Origin: Agroathelia rolfsii
Lineage: Eukaryota > Basidiomycota > Agaricomycetes > Amylocorticiales > Amylocorticiaceae
DNA: 64,000 bases
Assembly (NCBI GenBank): GCA_018343915.1
Contig: JABRWF010000002.1
Coordinates: 310,001 to 374,000 of the forward strand
Reading direction: 5' to 3'
The position numbers were made by a program, and so were the translations under genes. Below, piece after piece: positions 37,903 to 49,244 of this stretch. Numbering within the stretch: the first letter of the stretch is position 1; every line of letters starts with the position of its first letter. The notes beneath the pieces were generated by a model, which was not told the DNA's origin, ran no database searches, and saw nothing but the letters and a program-made list of their open reading frames with translations.

Positions 37903-38851
37903 ATGGGACTATCTTCGCTCAGTGGCATGTTTGCGGCATCCGAGCAACAAGATAGACGTTTTCTAATCGCTGGCATCCTATTCTTCCTTGCGGCTCTCGC
38001 CCAGCTGGCCACGGCGTGGCTGCAATACCAGACCCAGTCCCTGTCCAAAAGCATTAGCAACCGCGCCAGAAATGCAGACCAGCGTACTTATTGTTGGTGT
38101 TTCAAGCTTTTATGTTATGGAAAAGACCAGTTGATTCACTAAAACAAAAAAAAATTCCAGCTTGGATAGGAGACGACTTCCCAAACTCTCTCTATGATGT
38201 GCCCGTCCAGGACCTCAATGTACCATCCACATCCTCGGCCATCGACGGGGACAATGACCCCGTTGCCATGATTATTGAAAACTCGAGACATTATGGTCTC
38301 ACTTCGCCCTCGGGCGACGACGATGTCGAATACTGGTCCATGTTCCCTGGCAGACGGGGTTTCCTCCGCTTAGGCCCGGAGCGTCGGTTTTTTGGGATGA
38401 GTCTATACCATCAGGTATTATTCTACTCCAAACCCTGTTCTGTACTACGAAAGGTGATGCTCACAAGAATACCCTCTCTTTCTCTCGATAGGTTCACTGC
38501 CTAGAAAGCCTCAGAACCGCAATCAAATACGGACTGGACCACAAACACCACAGGAGCGAGGACGGACACGAACCTGGGCATGAACGACGTGCTATGGAGG
38601 ATCATGCTGTGTATGGCAAACCCGCGCCCATAGCACATGCCGACCACTGCCTCAATTATCTCCGGCAGACAATTCTCTGTGCGGCGGATACGACGCTCGA
38701 GCCGGAGATTGTGCCCGATAGCAGAGACGTTGGTGAAGGTCTCGGCGTGACGCATGTCTGTCGGGATTGGACCAAGGTATACGAATTCGCGGCTGAGAAT
38801 GCTAAAGAGTACACCAAGTATTTGGCTACTAATGGTTCACATAGTGGATGA
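37903..38851 (+). CDS. UstYa/DUF3328-family protein
   Basis: Three exons (37903-38083, 38161-38414, 38492-38851) encode 264 aa. A membrane anchor lies at about residues 21-45 (FLIAGILFFLAALAQLATAW). The two family hallmarks are HQVHCLESLRTAI and HADHCLNYLRQTILCAADTTLE, i.e. two HxxHC motifs, followed by THVCRDW. UstYa-type proteins act as oxidases in fungal RiPP pathways (ustiloxin, cyclochlorotine), making cyclisation or oxidation steps; many basidiomycete members have no known product. No precursor peptide with repeated cores and Kex2 sites is visible next to it, so a pathway role is not supported here. Confidence 0.88.
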
Positions 38852-39100
38852 TGTATTGGTTTCAGTTCTATTTAAAAAAGGGGTTTGTGTTTTAGTGTAC
38901 ACGCTTCCTGGTTTTTTTCTTTCTCCCTCGTAGTGCTGTGTTTGACAATAGCGTGTATCGTTATTAAATATAATTGCAGACATTATCTGTGTGTAAACAA
39001 AAATACACAGGAAAAGAGACAAGTATGACAATGAATGCATATATGGTACAAATGCAGCACGCATGGGGTAGTGGTGATAAGGAAGAAGAAGAAAAGCTGT

Positions 39101-40356
39101 TTAACCAGTCTTGTTTTTGCTTCTCTTGCCAACTTGGGCCTGGAAACCACTCTTGATCGCGTTCACGGACCGTCTTGAGCCACAGGACTCACAGGCCATG
39201 AAGAAGATACGGTTTTCCTTGGTCAGGAGTGTATCAGGCGATTTGCATGTTTTGCATGTGACGTATTCGACTGTAGGAAGTTGCAAGTTAGTGTGAAAAT
39301 GACAATATCATAGCAGAACACGCTTGAACATACCAATATATCTCCTCAATACATTCTCCACCTGTTTTTGCTGGAAGCGACCACGAATAACAAGACGTCC
39401 AGAGCCATCAACCGAACCAGTCGTACCCATTTCGGCAAAGAGGAACTGGATGACATGCTCAGGTTGTCTGTGCATACGCTTACAAATCTCGGAGACATTG
39501 GCAAAGATGGACTTCTTGTTTCCTTCACGGAGGATCTGAGGTGGAGCGATGGTGTAACGCTTGCCTGAAGCGTTCAACAAGGCAGGGTTAGATGCATGTA
39601 GGGCGGCATAGAAGCGATGCAAGAGCTATACAAAGAGTTATCAGTAACCCTGATGCATATATGCGCGATAATCAGTAAATACCTCTGGATAGGTATAGTC
39701 CCGATCTGAGCTCAGCCAAGGCTCGGAGCCCTGATCCACGTCTGCAGGCGCTTCGCCGCGGGCAAATGGGTCGTCCCCGAGATCTGCCTCGTCTATGTCG
39801 TTCAGAGTCTCGCCATCAGGAACATCGCCATCCTCATCGGCATCAGCATCCTTGGCTTTTGTCTCGTTCAGCTCCTTCTCAAACGCCTCCAGATCGAAGG
39901 CCGCCTTCTTGGACTTTTTCTTCTTCTTTTTGATGTCAGAAAAGTCCAGATCTTCCGTAGCAGCAGGAGCTGTAGTAGGTGTCGAGGTGCCAGAGCCCTC
40001 ACCATCCTGCAGTCGCGCGTATGCATTCGTCAGATTAGATGCATTTAAAGGCAAGAAGAAAACCCTACAAGATCAAGCGGGATTTCCTTCTTCTTTTTCT
40101 TCTTTTTGAGATCGCCGAACATCTCCTTTGCCTCTTCATCTGCGTCCTTTCCTGCGTCTCCGTTTTGCGCGAGCTGCTCGTGCATAGTCGCGGAACCCAT
40201 ATCGACGACCTCACCGCTGGTAGTCGTATTATCAATCGTTGGTGGAGCCGGTGTGGTGGGATCGGCATCTGCGCCAAGGGGATCTTCAGTAAATGCGACG
40301 TTCTTTTTCTTCTTCTTCTTGAGCGAAGGATCGAATAATGGTTCCTCAGAGGTCAT
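39101..40356 (-). CDS. SUI3: translation initiation factor eIF2 subunit beta
   Basis: Part of the eIF2-GTP-Met-tRNAi ternary complex. Four exons (40356-40069, 40006-39683, 39625-39334, 39270-39101) encode 357 aa. The N-terminal half has three lysine blocks (KKKKKK at about residue 13, seven K near 86, KKKKKKSKK near 118), which bind eIF5 and eIF2B-epsilon. The C-terminal domain has [55 protein letters not shown] and a C4 zinc finger (CKTC...CESC). The upstream frame is open but the ATG at 40356 gives the conserved short start. Shares a 216-bp divergent promoter with ATP synthase gamma. Confidence 0.95.
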
Positions 40357-40572
40357 GTTGAGTGTCAAGTACGAAGCAACTTCAAATGAGTCACGCAAGG
40401 CTTGCAGTGACGAGCCTTGACTTTCTTCGCGCCAGAGGGTGGCTGTGCTAAGAGTCACATGACTCTGAACAAGTTCAGGCGGCGCCTGAAAAGACCGACC
40501 AGCTCCGAAGACACCCATTCTAACGGAGAGAGAAACAACAGCTGGAAATTACTACACTTTCTCTACACGACG

Positions 40573-41798
40573 ATGAGCCTCGCCACCAGGACAATCGCAC
40601 GCACGGCCGCACGCACACCAGCGCTGGGCGCCGCTCCCAATGGTGCGCGTAACATGGCCACCCTGCGCGAAATTGAGCTGCGTCTCAAATCCGTCCGCAA
40701 CATTGAGAAGATCACAAAGGTTCGCAGTCACGGTTCTTGAAGGTCTGGAGTATGAGAGAACGAGGGTTACTAAAAAGCAATATGCGTCGACCTGCAGTCC
40801 ATGAAAATGATTGCATCCACAAAGCTTAACAAGGCTACGCGTGCTATGCAACAAGGGAAGCAGTATGGCGACGCTAACAAGGGTGAGTTACCTCCGCACA
40901 TGTTTTTACCATTTAGCCCACAATAATTGGGGTACTCAACACAATGTCTCAGAGGTCTTCCAAACCGCAACCTCCGAAGACCCCAACAAGCGCAAGCTGT
41001 TCATTGTCATCTCCTCCGACAAGGGTCTTTGCGGTGGTATCCACTCCTCCGTGACCAAGTTCACCCGCCGTACGCTGGCCGACTCGGAAAAGGTCGACTC
41101 GGACTCGCCTGTGATGATCATCGGTGACAAGTCCAAGGCGCAGCTGTCGCGTGCCGTTGGTCAAAACCTTGCCATGACGTTCAACCAGATTGGACGTGAT
41201 ATCCCCACGTTTGCCGATGCTGCCGGCGTTGCGGACCTCATCGTTAAGAGCGGTGTCAAGTACGACAGCGTTGCCATTGTCTACAACAAGTTCGTTTCTT
41301 CCATCTCGTACGAGGCCGCCATTGTCGAGGTCCAGAACGAGAATGGCCTCAAAAACTCTCGTGAGTAGACTTTTTTCATCGGCGAGCCAAGAGCTCTCCA
41401 TTTCTCCATATACTAACACGAACAAAAACAGCTGGCTTCAAGGTTTACGAGATGGAGGATGACGTTACACGCGACCTCGCTGAGTTCTCCTTGGCCAACG
41501 CCATCTATGCTGCTCTCGTTGAGGGACACGCATGCGAGCAGAGCGCTCGGTGAGCAACGGCTGAATTAATAAATACTCGGGTCATGCCTCTGACGGAATT
41601 TCTAGTCGTAATGCCATGGACAACGCCTCGAAGAACGCTACGGACATGATTAGCTCGCTCCAGATGCAATACAACCGTGGTCGCCAAGCTGCTATTACCA
41701 ACGAGTTGGTCGATATCATTACTGGTAAGTGGACCATATGTTTTCTACTGCCCTGGATATTTTGCTTACGTTTGTTCTTAGGTGCGAGTGCCCTTTAG
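40573..41798 (+). CDS. ATP3: mitochondrial F1-ATP synthase subunit gamma
   Basis: Central rotating stalk of F1. Six exons (40573-40719, 40798-40882, 40953-41360, 41432-41549, 41606-41724, 41782-41798) encode 297 aa. An Arg/Ala/Thr-rich presequence ([14 protein letters not shown]) precedes [32 protein letters not shown] split by an intron, the classical N-terminal helix. Further marks are [13 protein letters not shown] and the C-terminal helix [14 protein letters not shown] followed by [22 protein letters not shown]. The last exon is only 17 nt. No anomalies. Confidence 0.96.
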
Positions 41799-42122
41799 GT
41801 GGGCCGTTGGAGGTCGGTGGGATAGAGTAATGTCGCATGTAGATCTGGGAATAGCATTCCTTTTTTTCCCTTCGTCCTTTTAGAGACAATAACACTCGTT
41901 CGCGTGTATTATTATACCGAGTCATGTATCGTGTGGGATGAGACAGAAGTAGCTAAGACAATGGCCAAGATACTGGCCCGATATCTGGGTGGGTCAGCCA
42001 CCGGCGCGCCACATGACCGCGGTTCTTGCAACTTAAGAACGCGCCCTGGGAACCCATTGGGCCAAGTTGCACCCGTCGCATCTCTCTCTTCCACATAGCT
42101 TCACTGTCCAGAAGAGCCTACA
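41799..42122. other. intergenic
   Basis: 324 bp between the tandem ATP3 and CAF-1 genes; contains the ATP3 3' flank and the CAF-1 subunit promoter. Confidence 0.5.
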
Positions 42123-44780
42123 ATGCGGTTTCGCACCCTAGAGATTCGATGGCACGACTCAAAGCCGATCTCGACGTGCGACTTCCAACCTGTGCCCTTC
42201 AAACGCGCCCGTCCCACCCATCCGGCGGCTTTTGCGACCCAGGCATGGAGGCTGGCAACCGGTGGCGAGGATAACCATGTCAGAGTGCGTATATAGCATG
42301 TAGTGCCAACCCAGACCCAATGTGTTGTGCTCAGATATAATATTCAATGGTGTGCGCTTGCCATTGCTATTGCTATTACTGCAGCTGTGGATGGTCCATC
42401 CGAATTTGATGCCCCCGAGTGCCATTGCCAGCTCATCGGCCATGAAAGATGCCCCGCCTCCCAACCCGCATCCACCGAGGGTCGAGTATGTTGCAACCTT
42501 GAGCAGACATACTGGTGCTGTGAACGTCGTCCGTTTTTCTCCAAATGGTAAGTGGTAGCTCTGTTACGTGTACGTATGCCAGACGATCGTATCCTGACCG
42601 GGTTTTTTACTCTCGCCCAGGTGAACTTATTGCGTCAGCCGGCGATGGTTCGTCTAAAATTGATCTCGGCATCTCTTCTTGGCACTGAAAGAACACTATT
42701 AATACTTAGATGGCATGATTATCATCTGGGCACAGTCCTCAACACCTCACACCAGCACATACGGCAGCGATATCAGTCCCGAGGATTTACAATATGAAAG
42801 AGAATACTGGAAGCCGAGAACAACTTTCAGATGCACGACCATGCAAGTTTACGATCTTGCCTGGAGCCCAACGGGCGAATATATCATTGCTGGAAGTACG
42901 GACAACTGTGCTCGTGTCTTCGCATCCCAAGATGGTAATGCTTGATAATTTATGTTTGCGTATTTCTTGCATTAACATCGTGTACAGGCAAGTGTGTGTA
43001 TGAGATAGCTGAACATAACCACTACGTTCAGGGCGTGGCTTGGGATCCACTCAATGAGTATATTGCGACGCAATCTAGCGATCGGTCCATGCACATCTAC
43101 AGCATCTCCACCAAGTCTGGTGTATTCGAGGCCCACGCAGTTGGCAAAAACACACGTATGCATTACCATCAGGCTCATACTCGCACGCCTTCACGCAGTC
43201 GCACGAGACGGCCAAAAATGCTCCGTAGCTCGTCCATCGTCAGCGACACTGAATCAGTTGTCACGACAGTCAGCGAAGCTAAAGATAAGGAAAAAGAGGA
43301 GAGTATTGCCCCAACGCCTATGACACCTGCCACTAGCGTTGGAAGCACACCGAACATTCACATGTTTCCCCCTCCCTCGGTTGAAAAATCGACTTCCCGG
43401 AGGTCATCTTTCAGCGGCTCGAACGCTGCTGGCTCTCCTGCAACACCGTATGCCAAATACGGCCGGAGCCCGAGTCCCATGCCTGCCCTGCCCGCTATAC
43501 GTGCACTGCCGAGCAATGCAGCTTGGTCATCCGTCAAACTCTATGGGGATGAGAGTTTTACCAATTTCTTCCGGAGACTGACGTTCAGCCCTGATGGCGG
43601 CCTGCTGCTCACGCCGGCCGGCCAATTTGAAGATCCGTCTGTCTTGCCTGGCTCCTTGAACTCTTCTTCCTCATCATCAAAAGATGATCAACCCACCCGT
43701 GGTCGCAAAGGCGGTCGGAAAGATAAGGATGAAATTGTGGATCCGAATTCAGCGTCGTCTGTGTTCATCTATTCACGTGCCAACTTTGCGCGTCCACCTA
43801 TTGGCCAGCTGCCAGGCCATAAGAAAGCAAGCGTTGCTGTGCGATTCTCGCCGGTTTTGTACGAGTTGCGCAAGAACGTCACCGGTGTTGAGCATGCCGA
43901 GCCCAAGGCGGATGTTCTCGAGCGAGGCAAGGATGGTGAGATGGCTGTGGACCTTGTAGACCCAACTGCGCCTGCTTCTGTAGAAGCAAGCACTACACCG
44001 CACACTTTGACACCGGAGGCTTCCCTATCTCCTCGTAAACCGACGCCCATCCTTGCGCCCGTTCCTATGCTCGCATTCTCGGCCAATACCATGCAGTCAC
44101 CAATAACGCCTACCGAACCAGCTAGGCCGTTGACACCTGCACCGTCAAGGCCAACCACTCCCCAGCCGGGCTCTGTTTTTGCGCTGCCTTACCGCATGCT
44201 GTTTGCGGTTGAGACGATGGATACTGTGACAATATATGATACCCAGCAGGCTGGGCCGGTATGCATGTTAACCAAGCTTCACTATGATGAGTTCACGGAT
44301 ATGACCTGGTTCGTTTTTTTTTATTTTTTTATTTTTTGATGCATGCTATGACATGCTCATCATTCAATCTCGGCTAGGTCCCCTGATGGACAAACACTGA
44401 TGCTTTCATCGAGAGACGGTTATTGTACCATCGTCATCTTCGACGAGATCTTGCCAGCCCATCATACACAGCAACAAGTGCTGCAATTGCAATCTATCGC
44501 ACAGCAGAACTCTGTTCCGCTTACCAACACACCGTCGTCATCGTCGCTGCCAACCACGTCGACGACGTCCTCACAATCTCACAATGCCTCACAGAGCCCC
44601 AGTGTTGTACCTGCTAAAAGGAGCGAATCCCAGGCACAAACGCAGGTATCAAGTGCTACACCGGCGCCGATACCCGCTGCACCGAAGGAATCTTCTACCG
44701 AGGATGAGAAAAGCGCAACAGAGCCGCCCAAGAAGAGACGGAGAGTCGCGCTTACCAAAGTTGGGGAAATAGGATCTTAA
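42123..44780 (+). CDS. CAC2: chromatin assembly factor 1 subunit p60/Cac2 (WD40)
   Basis: CAF-1 deposits H3-H4 behind replication forks. Six exons (42123-42284, 42385-42547, 42621-42647, 42710-42934, 42988-44308, 44378-44780) encode 766 aa. WD40 repeats begin at the start (EIRWHDSKPISTCDF) and include RLATGGEDNHVRLW, HTGAVNVVRFSPNGE, ASAGDDGMIIIW, DLAWSPTGEYIIAGSTDN, QGVAWDPLNEYIATQSSDR and WSPDGQTLMLSSRDGYC. A long Ser/Thr/Pro-rich insert (about residues 265-345) and a second one (about 470-560) interrupt the propeller. The tail has PPKKRRRVA, a clear nuclear localisation signal. A 27-nt exon 3 is needed to keep the frame. Confidence 0.92.
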
Positions 44781-45407
44781 AAAATAATAATAATAAGAAA
44801 AGGCTTCATCTTCATTCCTTTTTTGGCCTCACTCCATCTCTTCTCTTGCCTTTCCGGTCTCTGCATCTTGTTTATCAGTTGTAAGCTAAAGCCTCTATCT
44901 CTTGTGCCTCTTGGCGCCTTCAGCCATGGTATTATCCCTTCCTTTACTATAGTTTACGTTTTTTTGTTATGTGACTAGCCCTGTAATGACTTGTGTACTG
45001 CCTTTTGATTCCATGACATTTCAACGATTGTGTGTCAAATTGACCACGAAACGAGTATTTAGGAAGATTGCATACTTGAGTCTGACTTCTGGACGAGACG
45101 CGTGTTTACTTCCGAGTTGCTTGAGCGTGAATCTGCGCGACTTGCTTTCAACTTCATCTGGTCTGTGCCCATAAATTTATCTTGTACCACCTTTGCGTGG
45201 TCAACACTTCAGGCACCTCTTCACTAGATCCGAATCTACCAAGCTAGTGGCAAGGATCTTGTGGATACGCACTATTGACACTGTATCCGCGAACATAACC
45301 ACTACTGCCTTTAAAAACACGCCCATCAGCGCTAGCCTTTGCTTGTCTCTCCCTCATCTTCAGAGGTCTCCTTAATCAGAGATACACTTTACTCCCAACC
45401 AACAAAA
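44781..45407. other. intergenic, promoter of nucleoporin gene
   Basis: 627 bp between tandem genes. No gene or repeat seen. Confidence 0.5.
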
Positions 45408-47710
45408 ATGAGTCTATTTGGTCAATCCTCTGGCTTCGGGCAGCCCAGCGCCGCGGGTACAGGCAGCAACCTCTTTGGAAACACAAATCCTACCAACCCT
45501 CAACAACCTGCCCCAGGCGCCGCCGGTGGTCTATTTGGTAACGCGTCCTCCACACCAGCGACGGGTGCACAGCAGCCAGGACAGTCGGGCGGTCTCTTTG
45601 GTGGGCTTGGCTCAGGGACAGCGGCAGGCGCAACAGGTGGTGGTGGGCTATTTGGGAATGCTACGGCCCAACAACAACAGCAACAGCAGCCTGGCGGTTT
45701 GTTTGGTAATACTAACACCGGGGCAGGCGCGCAGCCAGCGGCACCATCTGGAGGGCTTTTTGGAAATACTGGAGCTAGTACCACGATTGCGCAGCCAGCA
45801 ACCGGGGGATTGTTTGGGAATACGGGCACAGGCGCATCTGGAGGAGGCCTGTTTGGCGGCGCAAACCAGACGCAAACGCAAACGCAGCCCACGACAGGTG
45901 GTTTGTTTGGATCTACCACTACTGGTGCGGGAACACAGCCTGCCATAGGCGGATTATTTGGCAATACCGCAACGGGCGCTCAACCCACCGCATCTGGGGG
46001 CTTATTTGGCAACACGTCGAATAACGCTGCCGCTCAAGGCACCACTGGTGGCCTGTTTGGCAACACCGCAAATGCTAGCACGCAACCTACCACAGGAGGA
46101 TTATTTGGCAGTACGACAAACCCTACGCAGCCTGCTCCTGGTGGTGGACTCTTTGGCAATACCGCGACGACGAACACTCAACCGACTGGTGGGTTGTTCG
46201 GTCACACAGCGAATGGACAACCGACGACAGGCGGATTATTCGCCAATACCGCCCCGACAAATGCTCAGCCCCAACCAGGTGGGCTCTTTGGGAACACCTC
46301 ATCAACGTCGTCCAACCCGCTTTTTGGTAACAAACCGCCATCTTCAATATTCGGTGGCCAACCAACCACCACGCCTACGGCCCCAACCGGAGGCTCACTG
46401 TTTGGCAGCACGACCTCGACGCAGCCACAGCAGCAACCGGCAACGTCGGGTCTCTTCGGCCAGCCCAAACCAGCTGGCACGCTCTTTGGACAATCGACGG
46501 CAGGCCCCACGGCAGGTCTGGGCTCGTCCGTATTTGGCTCGTCTGTCCTTGGCGCCAGTACCCTTGGTGGTCCATCCACCACCCTGGGTGCGCCAGGCGT
46601 GGGCAGTGTCCTCGGCCGTACCCTGGGGTCTGGGAACCCCAGCAACCAGACAGATCCTCAAAGCCAGTATCTCGCATTGATGCAAAGAATTGAGGCCATC
46701 GCACAGGCATGGAACTCGAATTCGCCAGAGTGCAGGTTCCAGGTACGCGATTTGTGAAGCGCAGGTGAATAATTTCATGGCTTACATGGCTACAGCACTA
46801 TTTCTATAACCTCGTCGACCCGAACCAAGTGAGCTTGTACGGCCGCCCGGCGAACGCGATGAATGAGATCTTATGGCAAAAGGCAGTAAGGGAAAACCCT
46901 GATCCTAGTTGGTTTGTCTAATTCACTATTAACTACGTTGGGGTTTCACTTTGATTAATTCTCGCTACCTGTGTACGCCAGCCTTGTACCTGTTGTAGCC
47001 GTCGGCTTTGATGACCTTCAACAACGGGTAGATGCGCAGACACAAACCGCCTCTGTGCATCAAGAAAAGCTCAAGGTAATGGATACAGCGATAACAAAGG
47101 GGTATAGGCGCTCTGTCTGATATCTAAACTTTGTATTAACAGGAACTCCAAGCACGTATCCAAGCTCTTGCAAAACGACACGAATCTTCAAATGTATCAC
47201 GTCTACAACGCGCAGCCGCACTGCAAACTCAGCTATCACAACGTCTCTTACGACTTACTCAACATCTGCATCTTCTCATACCAACATTGCGGTCCTCATC
47301 GATCCGGCCTGAGGAAGAGGCTCTGAGATCACTGCTTGAGGGAATAGAGGAGGACATCAAGGCCGGTCGATTGAGAGGCAAGATGAACGAGCTGTGGGCG
47401 CTTATCGGGGCTGTCAATGCCTCGAAGGAGCAGAGAGAAAGCAGGCGCGAATGGGCGGTGGTCGATGAAGAGGGCTTGCAACACATCACTCAGGTTTGTA
47501 TTTCACGTGTCTTTCATCCAGATTTTGATTGACAAGGCCGGTTTGCAGATTCTGAGAGAGCAGCAGGCAGGATTGGAATATCTGACCAAGATTTTGAAAA
47601 AGGACAAGCAGGATCTCGCCATCATTTATGGGCAAGGACCACAGGAACCAGAGCCGTCAGAAAACCTGTACAGTTCCACGGCCACATTACGAGCTAGTCA
47701 TTTCCGGTAG
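45408..47710 (+). CDS. NUP57: nucleoporin Nup57/Nup54 (GLFG)
   Basis: Channel nucleoporin of the nuclear pore. Five exons (45408-46742, 46796-46911, 46982-47075, 47143-47493, 47549-47710) encode 685 aa. The first 430 residues are a dense array of GGLFGN-type repeats separated by Thr/Gln/Pro spacers; these form the FG meshwork and bind karyopherins. The C-terminal half carries the family domain CRFQHYFYNLVDPNQV, PVVAVGFDDLQQRVDAQ and a coiled coil (about residues 525-650) for assembly with Nup49/Nup58 and Nsp1/Nup62. Antisense frames through the repeat array are long but meaningless. Longer than yeast Nup57 (541 aa) because of the repeat array. Confidence 0.93.
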
Positions 47711-47987
47711 TTTTCTTTTTTTCTCAGTAGAGCGCTGTACGATTTCTGTTGCCCGGGAATGCTATTGAAGTAGGAGAGAGAGAAAAATACTGTCACAAGT
47801 AGGAAGAGTGGAATTATATATAGACCTCGAGCGGTGTGAGAAAGAGGGCCCTTATCACAACCCCGCTATCAAATGCGCGAATGGGAGATGCAAGGATCAT
47901 AAAGATTGCGATGGTGCGAGGCATGTGTCATGTGAAACATGGAAAATGTACATGTTTTGATGTAAAACAGCGAAAATCAGAAGCAAA

Positions 47988-48661
47988 TTAGAACTGTAGA
48001 AACAGGTGACAAGTTAGATGTGCGCAAATGCTAGAAATTCGACATGAAACGTACGCGGAGAGCTTGGAAGAACCACTTGTTCTTTCCACTTGTGTACCTC
48101 TCCTCAAATAGCTTCTTAATAGTCTTCTTCGCATCTTCCCTCTGTGAAGGCTCCTTGAATGTATCCGCGCCAACCGATCCCTTCAAACCCTCCAACTCCA
48201 AGGCGTATCGCGTGGGGAAAAGATGAGAGTAGTTCACAACCTAAGCCGGAGGGAAAGCATTAAATGTGCAATCCAGCCAAGATTTGCAACATCTCACGCA
48301 CCTTGATGAAAGGCTTGACCTTGCTCCTGCGCTGCAGCTTCTTGGCACCCATGCGCTTCGTGACCTTTCTTGGGTAGCGCTCGATGCCAGCAACGATAGC
48401 ATGGGGGTATGGTCGCTCCTTGGTACCATCATCGAGCTGCTTAATAACAACGACCTTCTTGCCAGCCTGGCGGCCTTGAAGGAGGAGTGCGACCTGCAGT
48501 GAAATTATTGAATTGGGACGAGTAGAGATGATCAGATTCTCTTTCAGCACGCGATTCTGGGCAGCATTTCACCAACTTTGCCGGGCTTGTATACTGTATC
48601 AAAACTTCAGCATTTCTCTTCCTATCGTCAAATACAGTCAACAGAGCGTACCACGGGGCAT
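47988..48661 (-). CDS. RPL27: 60S ribosomal protein eL27
   Basis: Five coding exons (48661-48652, 48593-48577, 48493-48302, 48240-48055, 47993-47988) encode 136 aa, the standard size. The first two exons are 10 and 17 nt and the last is 6 nt (one Phe codon plus stop). Spliced, the start reads [22 protein letters not shown], followed by [23 protein letters not shown], the Lys/Arg-rich [16 protein letters not shown], and the closing [11 protein letters not shown]; all are eL27 hallmarks. The donor of the second intron is GTTGGT, chosen because it alone joins PGK to VALLL. Convergent with the nucleoporin gene (277 bp). Confidence 0.93.
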
Positions 48662-48877
48662 TTTGAGTTTCTTGAAGGGGGTCTTGAGGCGGCAGCGGGG
48701 TCGGTGAGGTCGGGTGGCTGATGTGGCGTGCCTGCCCAAGCGTGAGAAACTACTGTTTTAAAGTTCAATCTCCGAATCAAATCCGTCAACGGTATTTCGG
48801 AACCTTTCAGCCTCTGACTTTTTGTAGACCGACGAAATAGCAAACTATGGATATACTGGGACGATCCATGTAAATAA

Positions 48878-49243
48878 TCCTCTGCTTGATGTCCCGCATA
48901 AAAATAAAACTTCCTGTTCTCTATGCTCTTCCCTATTACCTACTCGGAGAAATGATCATCATAATATGCATCGTGTAAATAATTATCTCCGAGAGCTATA
49001 GGGCAAGGAGTCCTTTCAGAAGTTAATCCGGTACAAAATACTACGATTTTCAGTAAAGATCTAGCTCTAGCAGGACATCAGCAGAATAAAATTCAAAAAC
49101 AGCTAGACAGAGCTCTTCACAGGGTATTATCTGTCAAATGTAGCAATTGTATAGTGATATATAAATGTTGTTGGGTAGTTGTCATGTAATCTTTCGTCAT
49201 TTGCAACTCCCGACCCGTTTGCAACTCTAGGCTAATGATAGTA
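48878..49243. mobile_element. truncated second copy of the TIR element (right-hand end)
   Basis: About 366 bp closely match 28855-29213, including the terminal core TTTGCAACTCTAGGCTAATGATAGTA. The match begins abruptly near 48878 (CTGCTTGATGTCCCGCATAAAA) and no left terminal repeat is found upstream, so only the right part of the element is present. Its outer end directly abuts the last recognisable exon of the P450 relic. The two copies are in direct orientation, 20 kb apart. Confidence 0.85.
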
Positions 49244-49244
49244 T

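Noticed and set aside
43769..44158. 129-aa antisense ORF inside CAC2
   Set aside because: Shadow of the Pro/Thr-rich linker of the plus-strand gene.
45500..45964. 154-aa Pro-rich antisense ORF
   Set aside because: Shadow of the GLFG-repeat region of the nucleoporin.
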